Origin: Platynereis dumerilii
Lineage: Eukaryota > Annelida > Polychaeta > Phyllodocida > Nereididae
Assembly: GCA_026936325.1 (NCBI GenBank)
Contig: JAPTHN010000015.1
Span: forward strand, 2,754,117 to 2,818,116
Reading direction: 5' to 3'
Length of the DNA: 64,000 nucleotides
The notes beneath the pieces are model-generated. The model did no database searches, was not told where the DNA came from, and worked only from the letters and a program-made list of their open reading frames with translations. Position 1 is the first letter of the stretch, and the number at the start of each line of letters is the position of its first letter. Of the stretch, positions 52,173 through 63,469 are shown one piece after another. The translations under genes and the position numbers were made by a program.

Positions 52173-53486
52173 GTACGTCCGACACCAAAATTACTAAATA
52201 ATTTTCCTGCTGACAAGTTACTGATGTTAACTTCATTAAACTTCTGATACAAAGCACATTTATGCCCATGAACAGCATGGTGGCCACTTGAACCATTTAA
52301 ACCTGATACTATTGCCAGGGAGAGCACTTAAAATGTGTACGTCCGACACCAAAAAGGCAATGTACGTCCGACACCAAAATATGAAAGTGCACCTGGAACA
52401 AAGGAAATGATACAAATGTGGGTACACAGGCTTGGTCTCATCAGAACACCTTTGGCCAGTCTGTTTGGGTGAACCTTAAAATGGTATAGGTCACAAAACA
52501 GGAAATAGATGATATCCTTGAAATTTGGTCATTTTCAACTCTGTTTTAGGCCATGAAATTATGTGAAAGGCAATTCATCACTTGCTTCCATCACATGTAA
52601 TTGGTATGAAATAGTGACACAAGCTGAGGCAGACATTATACTCATAGAAAACTAAAGATTAAATTACATCTAGTAGCTTAAACCTAGTATTTTAAGCTGT
52701 GATAGTTCCAAAAAGCATATACAAAAATTGTCCGAAAATGGCGGATGTTCTTTGTTTGTTTACATATTTATGCCAAATTCCTTCACAATTGCATTTGTCA
52801 AGTATTCCCTCAACATATATTAAAAAATATATGTGCAATTACAGTGACAATCGTTGGTATAACTTGAGATTTTTTGGATATTTCTGTGCTGAAATTACTG
52901 TAAACTTGATGGTAAAAATGGTGAAAATAACTTGCATGTTCGAGACCGCACATTTGGCTCTAATATACTATGATGAAGCCATTTTATGGTTCCTAATTAC
53001 TGTAAAGAAACTCTACTTTAGATAAAAGATGAAAATTTGTGAAAATTTTTAATAATTCTTGCACTGCAGGCATCCTTTACGCTTCCAATTCACACGTGTA
53101 CGTCCGACACCGAAAATATGTACGTCCGACACCGAATAGAAATGGCTACAGCTTTATGACAGGTTACAATATTGCCATGGAAATTAGCCTGGCTGGTGTC
53201 TGAAATAGTTCCCTTGACAATAGAGGTAATTTGATTGATTATTCTCCATATACATCACAGAGTTTTGAGAAACAAGCCATCAAGTCAGAAAAGTGTCATT
53301 TCTCTGAGTACGTCCGACACCATGACATTTTGCCTTGTTGCTCAGCTCCTAGGGCTTTTTGAGCTTAGGTTGATGGCTTGTTTGAAAGCCCTACCACAGA
53401 GCCTCATGCCTGTTTAACAATCGAATAGCTAAGGTGTAATGGTAGGGCTACACAAGCTGTTAAGGTGTCTGATCTGTACGTCCGAC
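52173..53486 (+). repeat. Cluster of seven GTACGTCCGACACC motifs
   Basis: Copies at 52173, 52338, 52363, 53098, 53120 and 53308 are identical for 14 bases. One at 53476 keeps the first 11. All face the same way. Spacing is irregular (22-735 bp) and the sequence between them is unrelated. Confidence 0.9.
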
Positions 53487-53814
53487 TTTACGGAATTGCC
53501 CACCTGTTGAATCTTTTTTGACATCCACGGCGCAGTTTTTCCAGTTCTAGGTACCCCTGAGGGGAACAAAAACTACCCCTGGGGGATGTGAAAAGTCGAC
53601 GGCGGATCACCCGAATTCATCCAAATTTCCAGGAAATACCATCCCGCCGACGCCTAAAGTTCTCCGTAACGTGCCGTGAGATCTTAGCATTACTCTCGCT
53701 CACTAGCCCAGGCATGTACATGATCTCATAATATTTCACTTGATTCCAACCTCTAACACGCAAATTGTTACATGGGGCCCTCTAGTCAATGTATAAATTT
53801 CTTGTTCGAAAGAA

Positions 53815-53870
53815 AAAAGTTTTCTATTCTATTCTATTCTAAATATTTAATTGTATTCTATTCTAGTGAA
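53815..53870. repeat. (TTCTA)n microsatellite
   Basis: TATTCTATTCTATTCTA and a second short run, separated by about 20 bp. Confidence 0.85.
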
Positions 53871-54396
53871 GTAACAAGCGAAGTCCATTGACTTCCAACT
53901 CATTTTCAAATAAAATAAGTGAATAACACATAATCTAGATTTAATTCCATTTATTGAACTCTCGCCAAAAATAAGCAAATAAAAATCATTTTGACAAAAT
54001 GATCCAATGCTGTTACATAATTCCCAATTTGTAGAATATGTCATTTGATTTCACTATTTCAAGTAATAGACGATGGTTTTTCTATTACTTCAGAAGATGT
54101 AATAGATAGAACGAAATCCTTGACTGTTCATTTAACCAACGTCAAATCTGAAGAAAAGAAGTATTACAATTAAGACTTAGAAATTCATTAATATTATAAC
54201 AGTGTCTCTTCCATTCTTTTCTTAGATAATGACACCAAAAAACAATCGCCAACTATCGCATACGTTGTACCATTGTCTGATGGCACAACACGAATCAATT
54301 GACAGAAAATCTTGTTTTATACATTCAATGACACTATTTTTTTCCTGATAAATAGACACATACTAAACATAAATAGGCTGGGTGCAAAGATGTATA
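53871..54396. other. No gene recognised
   Basis: AT-rich sequence with no coding signal. Confidence 0.4.
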
Positions 54397-54398
54397 TA

Positions 54399-55288
54399 GA
54401 GTAGGTCGGGGCAAGAAGCCCCGGTTAGGTGAGAAGCCCCCCAGGGTTATATCTAAACTTGCGTTTTTGGTGCTTTTTCTTATTGATAGGATTGAAGCTA
54501 GAGGCTTTTTAGATGACGTCACAACTTTTCGGGGCAAACAGCACCAAACCATAGTAGTCATTAAAGAAACAAAAAAAGGTGCATGGTTTTTTTAACTTTG
54601 ATTATTCTTTGAAATTGGTTGTCAGAAATAACTTAGGAAATATTTAAAAGTATAATGGATATCTGCATTGCTTCACTTTATGACCATCACATAAATATGA
54701 TTTGGATCATGTTTTTTGCATTTTAGCTCAAAATATAGAGGTCAAATTAAAATATTTCGGTTTGGGGCGAGAGGCCCCACATGGTATGGGGCATGGGGCC
54801 CCCTTCACTGAGGCCCCGAAGCTGCTTCAGGAACCATTTAATAATGTGTACTTTACCTTAAATCTTGATAGAATAGCTAATTGAAATAGAAAAAATTTGG
54901 CCGAAACTGAAACAGGGCAAAAAATAATAAAAAATAAATGTATGAATAGAAAAATTCTAAAATTCAGGAAAAGTGAATACAATGCCTTAAAAATGATAAA
55001 AGAACCCCAAGAAATAACTTTCAAGCTGAATGCGCTCGCAAAAAAAATTGCCATAGGATTGTAATAGGGGGGCTTCTTACCCGATGGGTGGGGTAAGAAG
55101 GCCATTTTAATTTTTTTTACAAAAAGGGCCGTAACTCCTTTATTAAAATTGGTAGACATTTGTTTCTCTAGTTATAAGTAGAGTAAAGGGATCCCTTTCT
55201 GACAGCATAAGCATTCAAATAATCGACCACAAAAAGTAGGTCATATCGCACATCGAAGTTAAGGGGGGCTGCATGCCCCACCCTACTC
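54399..55288. mobile_element. TIR element, TA target site
   Basis: Ends are GAGTAGGTCGGGGCA and, inverted, GAGTAGGGTGGGGCA, with TA on both sides (54397-54398, 55289-55290). It is 890 bp. The motif AGAAGCCCC / GGGGCTTCTTACC and related GGGGC forms recur inside about eight times. No protein frame. Confidence 0.75.
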
Positions 55289-55312
55289 TACACTCTTGCT
55301 CCTGCCTACAAA

Positions 55313-57135
55313 TTGATCGCTGTTACATTGCCACTTCTTTTTCCAGCCTTGGCAGATCAGAACATATGCCCTCATGTGTATAGCCACCTAGTGACTAGTT
55401 TGCCACAGCGAGCCCGAACCGTCTTTGGGGTTAAAAAAATGGCCCAGCATAACCATAGATTAAGGTCAGACGAACAAGCAGATGTAAAGAACAAAAAAAT
55501 CTGTTGGAAATTTTTTGATATATCCAAATTTTAACTTTCTGACTTGTCACACCCAATTTTCAGCATCACAAGCCATGTGGAAAGTCTGCTAAATGAGCAC
55601 CGACTTTGCAAAAGCTATTTCAAGAATAGAAAACATCAATAGAAAAAATACATGCAGTGGCATGTAATATCAGGAAGGTGTGACAAACTGATGCACACGT
55701 TCATTTCCGAGTAAAGTGGCAAATTTTCATCAGAATTGAAAAAATTAACATGCTCAATCATTCCATGGGCTGTAGGAAATGTTACAAAACATATGTGAAT
55801 ATACATGTTTGACAGAGCTTTCGTACTTATAATAATTCTGGTCATGTCAATTAGCAAGAAAAGGGGAAAAACATTATGGCAATTTTGTGACAACAAACAA
55901 CAATATTAGTTAGATAATCTAACCATAGGCCTACTTGACCTGTAACATACTGTTTGACTCCAATACATTGGAATGATAATAAGTGTTTGAGTATATTGAA
56001 CATGCATGGTGTACTGTCATTGGCTTCAACTTGATTAGTGCAGGATTAAAATAAGAAATATATACAGGATTAAAATAAGAAATAGATACACCATGACATT
56101 ATGAATAGCTGGCATATATATGATATATCTAATTAGAGTCTATTTGTAGTTGCAACCATGTGCATTGCCTGTAATCAAATCCATTTACCCAAACAAGAAA
56201 ATATCCTTATTCCTTCGTGAAATTAGAGTGAAAAGAACTGACTAGAGCTAAGATTCAAAAGTTATAAAAACCAACTGAATATTTCTTCTTTAATACTCTA
56301 CACATACATACACCATAGACATCTTTAAAAACCATGTTTGTCATAAAGAATGATAAAAAGATATGGCTATTCTGGATGTCTATATTTCGAATTTCTATTT
56401 TATTTTCAAGAAAAATATATAAATAATTAGTTTTTAAAAAAATTATTTTTTAATCTAGATATTGTGTAATTTCCTTCACGAAGTCACAGGTAAAGCCAGC
56501 AATGCTAATTACTATATCGTGTTTGTGACATACTTCTTAAAAATATACAAAGAAAGTTTATCACACACAACAGGAAAATGTGACTTTTCCTTATAAATAA
56601 AACATTCTGTATTTCAATTGTTATCTAAAAGGCAGTGATATATATTGTTTTGATGTTCAATCATTTGAAATTGTAATTTGCACCCTTGATTGAAGAAATA
56701 TTGCCAGAACAAAGGAATGTGACAAACAAGAAATTGAAAAACTGCGACATCTTAAAAAATTCCCAACAGATTTTTTTCCTCTTTACATCTGCTCGTTCGT
56801 CTGATCTTAAGCTTTGTAATGGCACCTGTGGTTATGCTGGGTAATTTTTTTAACCCTTAAGATGGTTCGGGCTCACTGTGGTGCTATTCCACGAGCTCCT
56901 GCGAGCGGTCCACATCATTTCAGTCTGAGGAACTCACACAATTTTGTCTGGAAGAAACCGGGGCTGTTTCTGAGTGTGCTGATAGCCTTGTATGTGATTG
57001 CCGAGTCAGACACATCAATGTTGAATGGAAATTTTGTGAATGTGCAATGAAATTGGAACAATTTCTTGAGACAGCAATGCTGTATCATACAAAATCAACT
57101 TTTGTGCCAGGTGGCAGCAGCATGCAGTTCTCATT
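55313..57135 (+). repeat. Third copy of a lectin-intron segment, split by a transposon
   Basis: 55313-55403 and 56881-57135 match 820-1180 of lectin copy A, in the same orientation. The match is interrupted by the TIR element described next. Copy B of the locus lacks this segment in its intron. Confidence 0.8.
55404..56880. mobile_element. Long-TIR element (1.48 kb) with known empty site
   Basis: Starts CACAGCGAGCCCGAACC and ends GGTTCGGGCTCACTGTG. The inverted repeats remain similar for about 110 bp (GTCAGACGAACAAGCAGATG and its counterpart). The flanks TTGC / GTGC fit a 2-4-bp duplication, judged against the uninterrupted site near 895-910. CACAG ends fit CACTA- or Chapaev-type elements. 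The interior is AT-rich with no transposase. Confidence 0.8.
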
Positions 57136-58189
57136 TTCACCAGACTGCTCTTGCTCATAAGTACGAATATATATTGTTTTTTTTTAATCATATAAAATTA
57201 ACTTCAATATGCCGAGAAGAGGCACAAATCAACCGATATGGGTGGCTGGAGCAGATTCTGCTTATTTCGAGGTATTCATAAACAATGGTGGTAAACCAAC
57301 CTTGTTTATTGCGATAAACTCTCAATTGTGAGCACTGAGCAGTCAAAACTATTTATTGTTGAAGTTATAGTACATTTTGGTAGAGCACACATTGGGTGCA
57401 AAATTGTATATCAATGAAATGTTCCATGTTATCATGTGGTTTTGGAATTTGAAAATTTCTAAAGCTGTTCTATTGGTCGAGCAAAAATATGACATTTTTT
57501 GTCTGTGCTATGACTAGACTATTTGTCCAGGAGGTTCCACATGCTATTGACCATTGAATTGACTTATTTAAAGGTTAATTTTCCTTTGATGCCAGTAGCT
57601 TTCACAAATCAAAAATTTGAGATGAAATTCTAACCCTACATGAAATTCATATTTTGGCTTATTTAGCATTGTTTGTTCACTGTTCTCCAGCCTCCCAAAT
57701 TTTCAAAAATATAAACAATTAAAGAATATTCAAGTGAGGACATCAAGTAACTCTCTACGAATCAACTTCGGTTCTTTAAATTGTGTATTTTACACGATCT
57801 GTTCAGCCTGTGTCTGTTCATGTGCTTTGGACCACATTTCATGACTTTTGGTTTCCATGGCAACAAATTAACCCTTTATTTTATTTTTGTGATCTGATTT
57901 TTGCAGGATTAGTTGCAAATTACCTCAAAATTATCTGCTCCAAATATCATGTGTTTCTGCACAAAATCTATCAAAAGTTATGACAAGTTGGACAGAACTT
58001 TTGGAAAAACCCAATACAATGTCATGTGGACACTTAGACCAATTTCACGGATGGATTTCTCAGTTAACACTAGGCGAAAAATGATGATACTTAAATCCCA
58101 TTGGCTAACAGATTTTCCGCCCTTGCCTTTGATTGGTCCAGCTGAGGTGACTCCAAGCTGGATTTTTTTAGTGCATTTTAATGTAACTT
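57136..58189. other. No gene recognised
   Basis: About 1 kb with no coding or repeat signal. Confidence 0.4.
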
Positions 58190-58439
58190 TAAGGCTTTCT
58201 AACTTGGTCAGCCTTTTAGTTTAAATTTTGAAAGTTGTGTTTTTGAATTTAGAGAGTGTATATCCCCTATGTGTGAAAAGCAAACGAAGAATAGCAAAAT
58301 TACAAAAAAGTTATCTGGGTTAATTGTTCAGGCCATTCAGTGAAATAGGTCTCATGTGGACGCACCACCACTTATAAATGCATATAGACAAGACATCATT
58401 GTGCATGTTGACAAGACACTTACTGCTTGTGCATGTTAA

Positions 58440-58699
58440 TTAATGTATTGGGTCAGCTTCACATATTGCCCCATAATAATTATCACAGTAGGTGTCAAAC
58501 CAAAGGCCATTCGCTCCCCCGGCGTCATTAGTAGCACCCATAAAAACACATTGTTGTTCATCATCGTTAGGTTGGGAGGGGTCCCAGAAGTCAAAGGTTA
58601 ACGCAGAACCATCAGAAACCCAGTGCCAATCCTCATTATCGCCAGTCTCATCCGCCAATCCAATCCAGAGATTGCGGTTGTCATGCGGAAGATGCAGGG
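58440..58699 (-). CDS. C-type lectin, exon 2 (copy B)
   Basis: The acceptor is CATAACAG (AG at 58701-58700), and the frame closes with TAA at 58442-58440. It reads ALHLPHDNRNLWIGLADETG, then WHWVSDGSALTFDFWDPSQP, ending AICEADPIH. The phase fits exon 1 at 62053. It shares the altered QPN and WFD ligand motifs with copy A. A handful of residues differ between copies (ALHLPH versus ALDIPY, LADETGDNED versus LTDETGDNDD, EADPIH versus EAEPIH). Confidence 0.85.
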
Positions 58700-58789
58700 C
58701 TGTTATGACAAATAGAGAATTAAGAAATCTTACAGTAGACGAAAAACGAGTGCTTACAGAATTGGACTGCCGAAGATTTTTTCACTGGA

Positions 58790-58954
58790 ATGATACTACT
58801 TGACCTACAGAAGGCGTGCGACACGGTGGACCACGATATCCTTCTGGATAAACTTCGTGTAATTGGTGTCCGGACGCTTTCGTGGTTCAAGTCGAATCTT
58901 TCCAGTAGAACTCAGCTGACGGTACACAGTGTAAACTGTGATGTCAAAGTCTAA
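58790..58954 (+). mobile_element. LINE reverse-transcriptase fragment in lectin intron
   Basis: The frame reads MILLDLQKACDTVDHDILLD, then KLRVIGVRTLSWFKSNLSSR. This matches the LINE reverse-transcriptase block with the family consensus LDLQKAFDTVDHxILLxKL and WFxSYLSxRxQ. It is absent from copy A. Confidence 0.8.
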
Positions 58955-59073
58955 ACTTAGACTGAGTGTCAGAGGTTGAAGATTAGAACCCGGGGATTAG
59001 ACCAATCACATTCACAGATACTCCCAATGATGTCATGGTTTAACAGCAAAATAAAGTTTTAAAAAAACACATA

Positions 59074-60014
59074 GGGGAGAGTACCCTTGATCGGAACACC
59101 TAACTTCAGCTGCTCAGTGTGGAAAGGGTATTAGTGCTATGAAGCTTAGAAGTGGCCAGAAAGATGAAAATTGAGTTGAAATATATTGTGCTACAATGTT
59201 GTGGACAAAGCTTGATCGATATGGACTCTAGACCATTTCCAAAAAAAAGTTCAAATTCCCAAATCACAAGTATCCTTGATTGGACCACCAAGTTGCCTCG
59301 ACTGGACCACTCAAAAAAGTATTGTTTTAAATAATCCAAGCTATTTGCATTATTAAGCAGTCCAGAAACAACAGTTTCTGATCATTTCAACTAACCTCAA
59401 ACAACAGAAAATGTCAATTTTGAAGTTTTTGACTATTCGATGTAGTTCCAGAAAATGCCAATAGAGGGTGTATTAGCATGGGAGTTAAATTGTCAAAATT
59501 AATTTAAGACACCTACTGACTATATTTCTATGTTTTTAGAGATTCTTGCTTCACAAATAGTCAAAATTGTCATATTTACAGGCTGCATCATGAATATTCA
59601 CACATTCATCAGGTGGTCCGATCGAGGACACTCCACTGGTCCAATCGAGGGAATATCTGTCATTTGCAAAATTTAAGCCAGTGCCCTGAATCTTTTAGAT
59701 AAATGAGTATTTCTTTTTTGTTTTGGGAGACAATTAGTTGGAGGTCACTGAAACATATTCTGAAGGGTTTCCCATTAGTATGTGAATTCTGACTGTATGA
59801 GACCTGAATGACAATATTAGATCAGACACCACCATTTTATACATGTTACCTAAACTTCAAATATTGATGATTTTTCAAGTCAAATATTCATGACCATTTC
59901 CAAATAATTGAAAAGCAATCACTCAAGACAGGACAGGTGTTCACAAGCTTAATAATTTTGTCACAATCAGAGTGTTCCGATCGAGGCACCGGTCCGATCG
60001 AGGGGACTCTCCCC
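59074..60014. mobile_element. TIR element, TA target site, with GATCGAGG motifs
   Basis: 941 bp, ends GGGGAGAGTACCC and, inverted, GGGGAGAGTCCCC, flanked by TA (59072-59073, 60015-60016). The motif TCCGATCGAGG and relatives (such as GGTCCAATCGAGGG) recur about seven times inside. No transposase. Confidence 0.8.
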
Positions 60015-60295
60015 TAGCTGTGAAAACGATAATAATTTTTCCAGAGAGTGCATTGGAGCCTCATGTAGCTGCCAAACTAACATATCACCTGGTTTGCTGT
60101 GAATATCACATTATCACTGTTTACAGTAAAAATATCAGGGCCTACATTTATGACCTTGTAAGAAATGCCATCCTTCAAGGGTGATATTTTATTATGACAT
60201 CACCAGCATTTCAGCTGCCTTTGGGCTCGAGTGATATTAAGTCACACAACAGCTCGTGATATTGTTACTCAGTAACCCTGACATGGGTTGCACAA

Positions 60296-60490
60296 TGCAC
60301 ACAGAACAAGCAATGGTGCAAAAAAAATCAGGTACCCAGTTTGGAGCTGCCTTGTGCGCCACCTTGGATAAAAAAAACTAATTTGGGTAGCAGGAGTCAG
60401 GACAGCGTTCTGTGGGATTTCTATGCTGGCCTGCATCTGGGAATCCACATTTTACTTGTAACCGTGAAAGTCTCGGATTGGCTACTTAGA
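60296..60490. repeat. Dispersed repeat, copy 2
   Basis: The counterpart of 48410-48612. Confidence 0.8.
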
Positions 60491-60674
60491 TATTAGGCAG
60501 GGCAGGAAACCGACAGCTCAAGAGAAAATTCCACCTTCTTCAGCTATTCTCAAATGTGCATAATCAAGTTACTCTATAAGAGTCAATTCCCTGCTCTTCT
60601 CTTAAGTCTTGATTAAAGATTCCATAATGTTATGATCCCCATTGCAGTGATGATTTTTTTTTTCACACTGCAAA

Positions 60675-60765
60675 GCCATGTACCTCGGTGGCTGAGTGCA
60701 CTGCATGCTGGCCTTGTAATTTTGAAGTCCAGGGTTTGATTCTACAGCATGCATGGGTAGGTAAG
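60675..60765 (+). repeat. tRNA-derived SINE
   Basis: The A-box-like TGGCTGAGTGCACTGC and the B-box-like GGTTTGATTCT lie at tRNA-like spacing, with an anticodon-region echo (GGCCTTGTAATTTTGAAG). Too diverged to be a tRNA gene. Confidence 0.7.
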
Positions 60766-62052
60766 GTGGCACTATTGTTTCACTTCCTGTTTGATCATAA
60801 CAATGTCTTGTGAATAGCACACGTTTCAAAGAAAGGCAAATTACTATGAATCTAATTGTTGTCAGCAACATACGACCATACAGAACTGTCTATGTAGTCA
60901 TTGTTGGCTATATCTATGCAAAGGTACACCTTCAGACTTCTTTGATACTGATTTAAATGGCTTCAAAGTTGCCAGGTGAGTTGGCAAAAATTGTCTGTGT
61001 TGACATGTTTTAGGAGAATTTTGATCTCTTACCTTGCATATTGTCGTCTACTGGGCAATACATTAAATATGCCCTCTCCAGGTATATCCCTTGCAATAAA
61101 GGTTTAAATAGTAAATAGATAGTTCCATGTTGATAAATCGAGTTTAAGATGTCTCAATTTAGAAATCTTTGGCAAAAAGTCCATGGCTCTGCTCTGATAT
61201 CTTCCACTTTGTCAGTGTTCATGAGGCTCTCTCAAGAAACAGGTGACAGGATTTTAATCTAGTTGTATTGTTTTGCACTGATTGCTAGCTATAATCCCCT
61301 GTCAATAGACTCTAAACTTGACACCTATTTAAATGTGATTAAAATTGGTTTCTCATTCCAAGGGTTGTGTGACCATGAGCATGGCAATACTTGAAAGCTA
61401 AATTTAGGTACTGATAGGGAGCCATCTGGTGATAGACATGACCAAAATTGACCAAGCAAATGGATCTCCGTTAGCATTGAAACTCCCACCTCATCGTTCT
61501 ATGTGGGTTGTTTTGTTATAGTAGCGCCAAGCTGCCAATAATGATTTTGAATATAGGCTTATACTTGTAATTTCTTGCCTAAATTCACCGTAAATTAAAG
61601 CCTGACAACGTCTTTATCTTTGAGATCAAAAGGGCAGCTTCCCAACCCCTGGCCAAGGCAATAATCAGGGCTTGCACATGAGATATGTGCCAATTTATTT
61701 ATACTACTGCACAATTGAACAATAAGAACTTTGGAATTGGATATTAGGCTGATTATATATTTTTTGCGTCAATGATGCCTAGTCAAGTTTTAAGGGGCTG
61801 ACCTGATGTCAGGTAGGGGGGGGTTGCGGATTTTACCCCTGGGATTATTTTTTTTTTTTGCGAAGCATCGACAAACATACTATTTTTTTCGCATGCCGAC
61901 TAGCGACAACATTTTTATATCTCAATTTTTTTTTCAGGTGATGAATAAACTTTTTTGTTTTCAAAATGGGAGGGGGGGGAGGGTTTGCTCCGTACCACTC
62001 TTATCGATAGGCCTATAGCTGCAATATCATTTTGTCTGTTGTCATTATTTAC

Positions 62053-62308
62053 CATCTGTATATCCAACTACGGCCGCGTTCTTCTCTGGTGTGTCAACTC
62101 GCACCAGAGTCCCATTTCTGTCTTCACACTCTGCCAGACTCTCATAAAACGTCCTTTCTCTTAATTGGAGATGAAGACAATACCCGCCAGAAGCAGCGTA
62201 AGGGAATGGGCAGACTGTCTTGTTTTCATCTGAAATATACACAATTCCAAAGAATAAGATCAAAAGTACACATTGTGTAATCATAATATAATCAATAGTA
62301 GAAGCCAT
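62053..62308 (-). CDS. C-type lectin, exon 1 (copy B), intact
   Basis: ATG at 62308 in good context (GCAATGGC). The first 25 residues (MASTIDYIMITQCVLLILFF) form a signal peptide or signal anchor. SDENKTVCPFPYAASGGYC and FYESLAECEDRNGTLVRVD then start the CTLD, with a sequon NKT and another NGT. The donor is GATG|GTAAAT (GT at 62052-62051). Spliced to exon 2 it encodes 171 residues, the size of a single-domain C-type lectin. Such lectins bind sugars or microbial surfaces outside cells, often in immunity. The gene is oriented like copy A. Confidence 0.85.
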
Positions 62309-62353
62309 TGCAGGTGTCTCATCTCACTGCAAACGCCTTTTCCTCCCAACCCA

Positions 62354-63141
62354 TATCCCTGCCGGGTATAAGATGCAAAAATCATGGGTGCCATGCTCAC
62401 ACCTGCAACAGCTAAAAACTCCTCCCCGAGCAATGCCACTCACCTAAACTGTCCACCTATTCTTATTGATCTATCCTGTCCTTCTGATAACAGCAAATAA
62501 CAGTGAAACAGCTCCCTTATTTATGTTTTCTGCCTCTACTGTTTTTCCCCACCAGGGGCGCATGAATCTCCATTGTAGTTCACTGACTGCTCACGCCAGA
62601 GGCTGGCGCCACAGTCTCTTTTCCCGCCAAAACCATCCACACACTCCAGTGTGGCCTTTGGCGATGTGCCAAAATATCACTAACTCTTTTTCATCACCAA
62701 TACTTCCTGAAATCCACACATCTTTTCCCTGCTCACGTATTTCTCTACCATTTCAATCAAACCAGATTCTCTCTGACAAACTGCAGATTTTCATCATTTC
62801 CCTGTCAATATTTCCACTGCCATCACTGACAATCTACCTCTTCATTTTCACATATAGTGGGGGGTCGGGAGGGGGGGGGCGCTCCATTCCCCCTAAAAAT
62901 TCCCCTCAATGGGTATGTCTATAAGTAATATTTCAATACTCTTCAACACTCGGCCATGCAAGGTTCACTACGACAGCTAAGAGGTCAACAATTAGGACAA
63001 AACCAATCCGCCTCTTTCATCAATGTGCCCATTGCTGACATTAGTCGTACCAGACACATTCCACATCTGCATCTGCCATTATCATTTGTCTGGGGGGGGC
63101 TTCATGCCCCTAAACATGTGCCTCAATGGCCATTACTAGTA
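62354..63141. other. 788-bp block present only in copy B
   Basis: Copy A joins directly across this point. The block is C-rich on the plus strand, as is the giant retroelement, but I see no LTR, TIR or gene. The frame 62466-62924 is Ser/Pro-rich and not convincing. It may be an insertion in B or a deletion in A. Confidence 0.5.
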
Positions 63142-63334
63142 ACACCATATTTCTAACCCTAAACTCATCAACTCACCTGAGGGTTAACACTGGACAACTT
63201 TTACCCTTTAAAGTTCATTATTTCTAGAGTTTCAGAAACTTATCTTGGCGTTTTGGCCAAAAAAACTTTTATTTTTTACATTAAAACATCAAGGTCCGGT
63301 CAATGTTCACTCAGTCCAGTCCCTCAATCCAGAT

Positions 63335-63469
63335 CAGTGGCGCCCCCCCTCTAGACCACTGAGATCAATAATGGTATTTTGAAGAAAATTTGTGACAACG
63401 CGGGCCCGCGAATGCCGAAACACGCCCGGCCCCCCCCCCCCTAGATGACCCGGTCTGGATCCACCATTG
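63335..63469. mobile_element. hAT-like MITE in copy B
   Basis: About 135 bp starting CAGTGGCGCC and ending TGGATCCACCATTG, absent from copy A (CAATCCAGATTCGAG there). Contains runs of C. The duplication is imperfect. Confidence 0.65.

Larger units (their letters stand above)
51274..53689. mobile_element. PIF/Harbinger-like TIR element
   Basis: 2416 bp with near-perfect terminal inverted repeats of about 34 bp (TGCTAAGATCTCACGGCACG...), flanked by the 3-bp target TTA on both sides (51271-51273, 53690-53692). A TWA duplication is typical of PIF/Harbinger. No transposase is recognised, so it is non-autonomous. Inside are a 22-bp tandem repeat near the left end and seven GTACGTCCGACACC motifs. 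Confidence 0.75.
58955..62052 (-). other. Intron of C-type lectin copy B, remainder
   Basis: Intron enlarged to about 3.35 kb. It includes the TIR element at 59074, the dispersed repeat at 60296 and the SINE at 60675. From about 61670 it matches copy A (1210 onward). The rest (60491-60670 and 60770-61660) shows nothing recognised. Confidence 0.6.

Noticed and set aside
60675-60765. Functional tRNA gene
   Set aside because: Box-like motifs are present but the stems do not pair well. It is better called a SINE.
62466-62924. 152-codon Ser/Pro-rich ORF in the copy-B-only block
   Set aside because: Ends in glycine runs from simple sequence. No domain, splice site or second copy.
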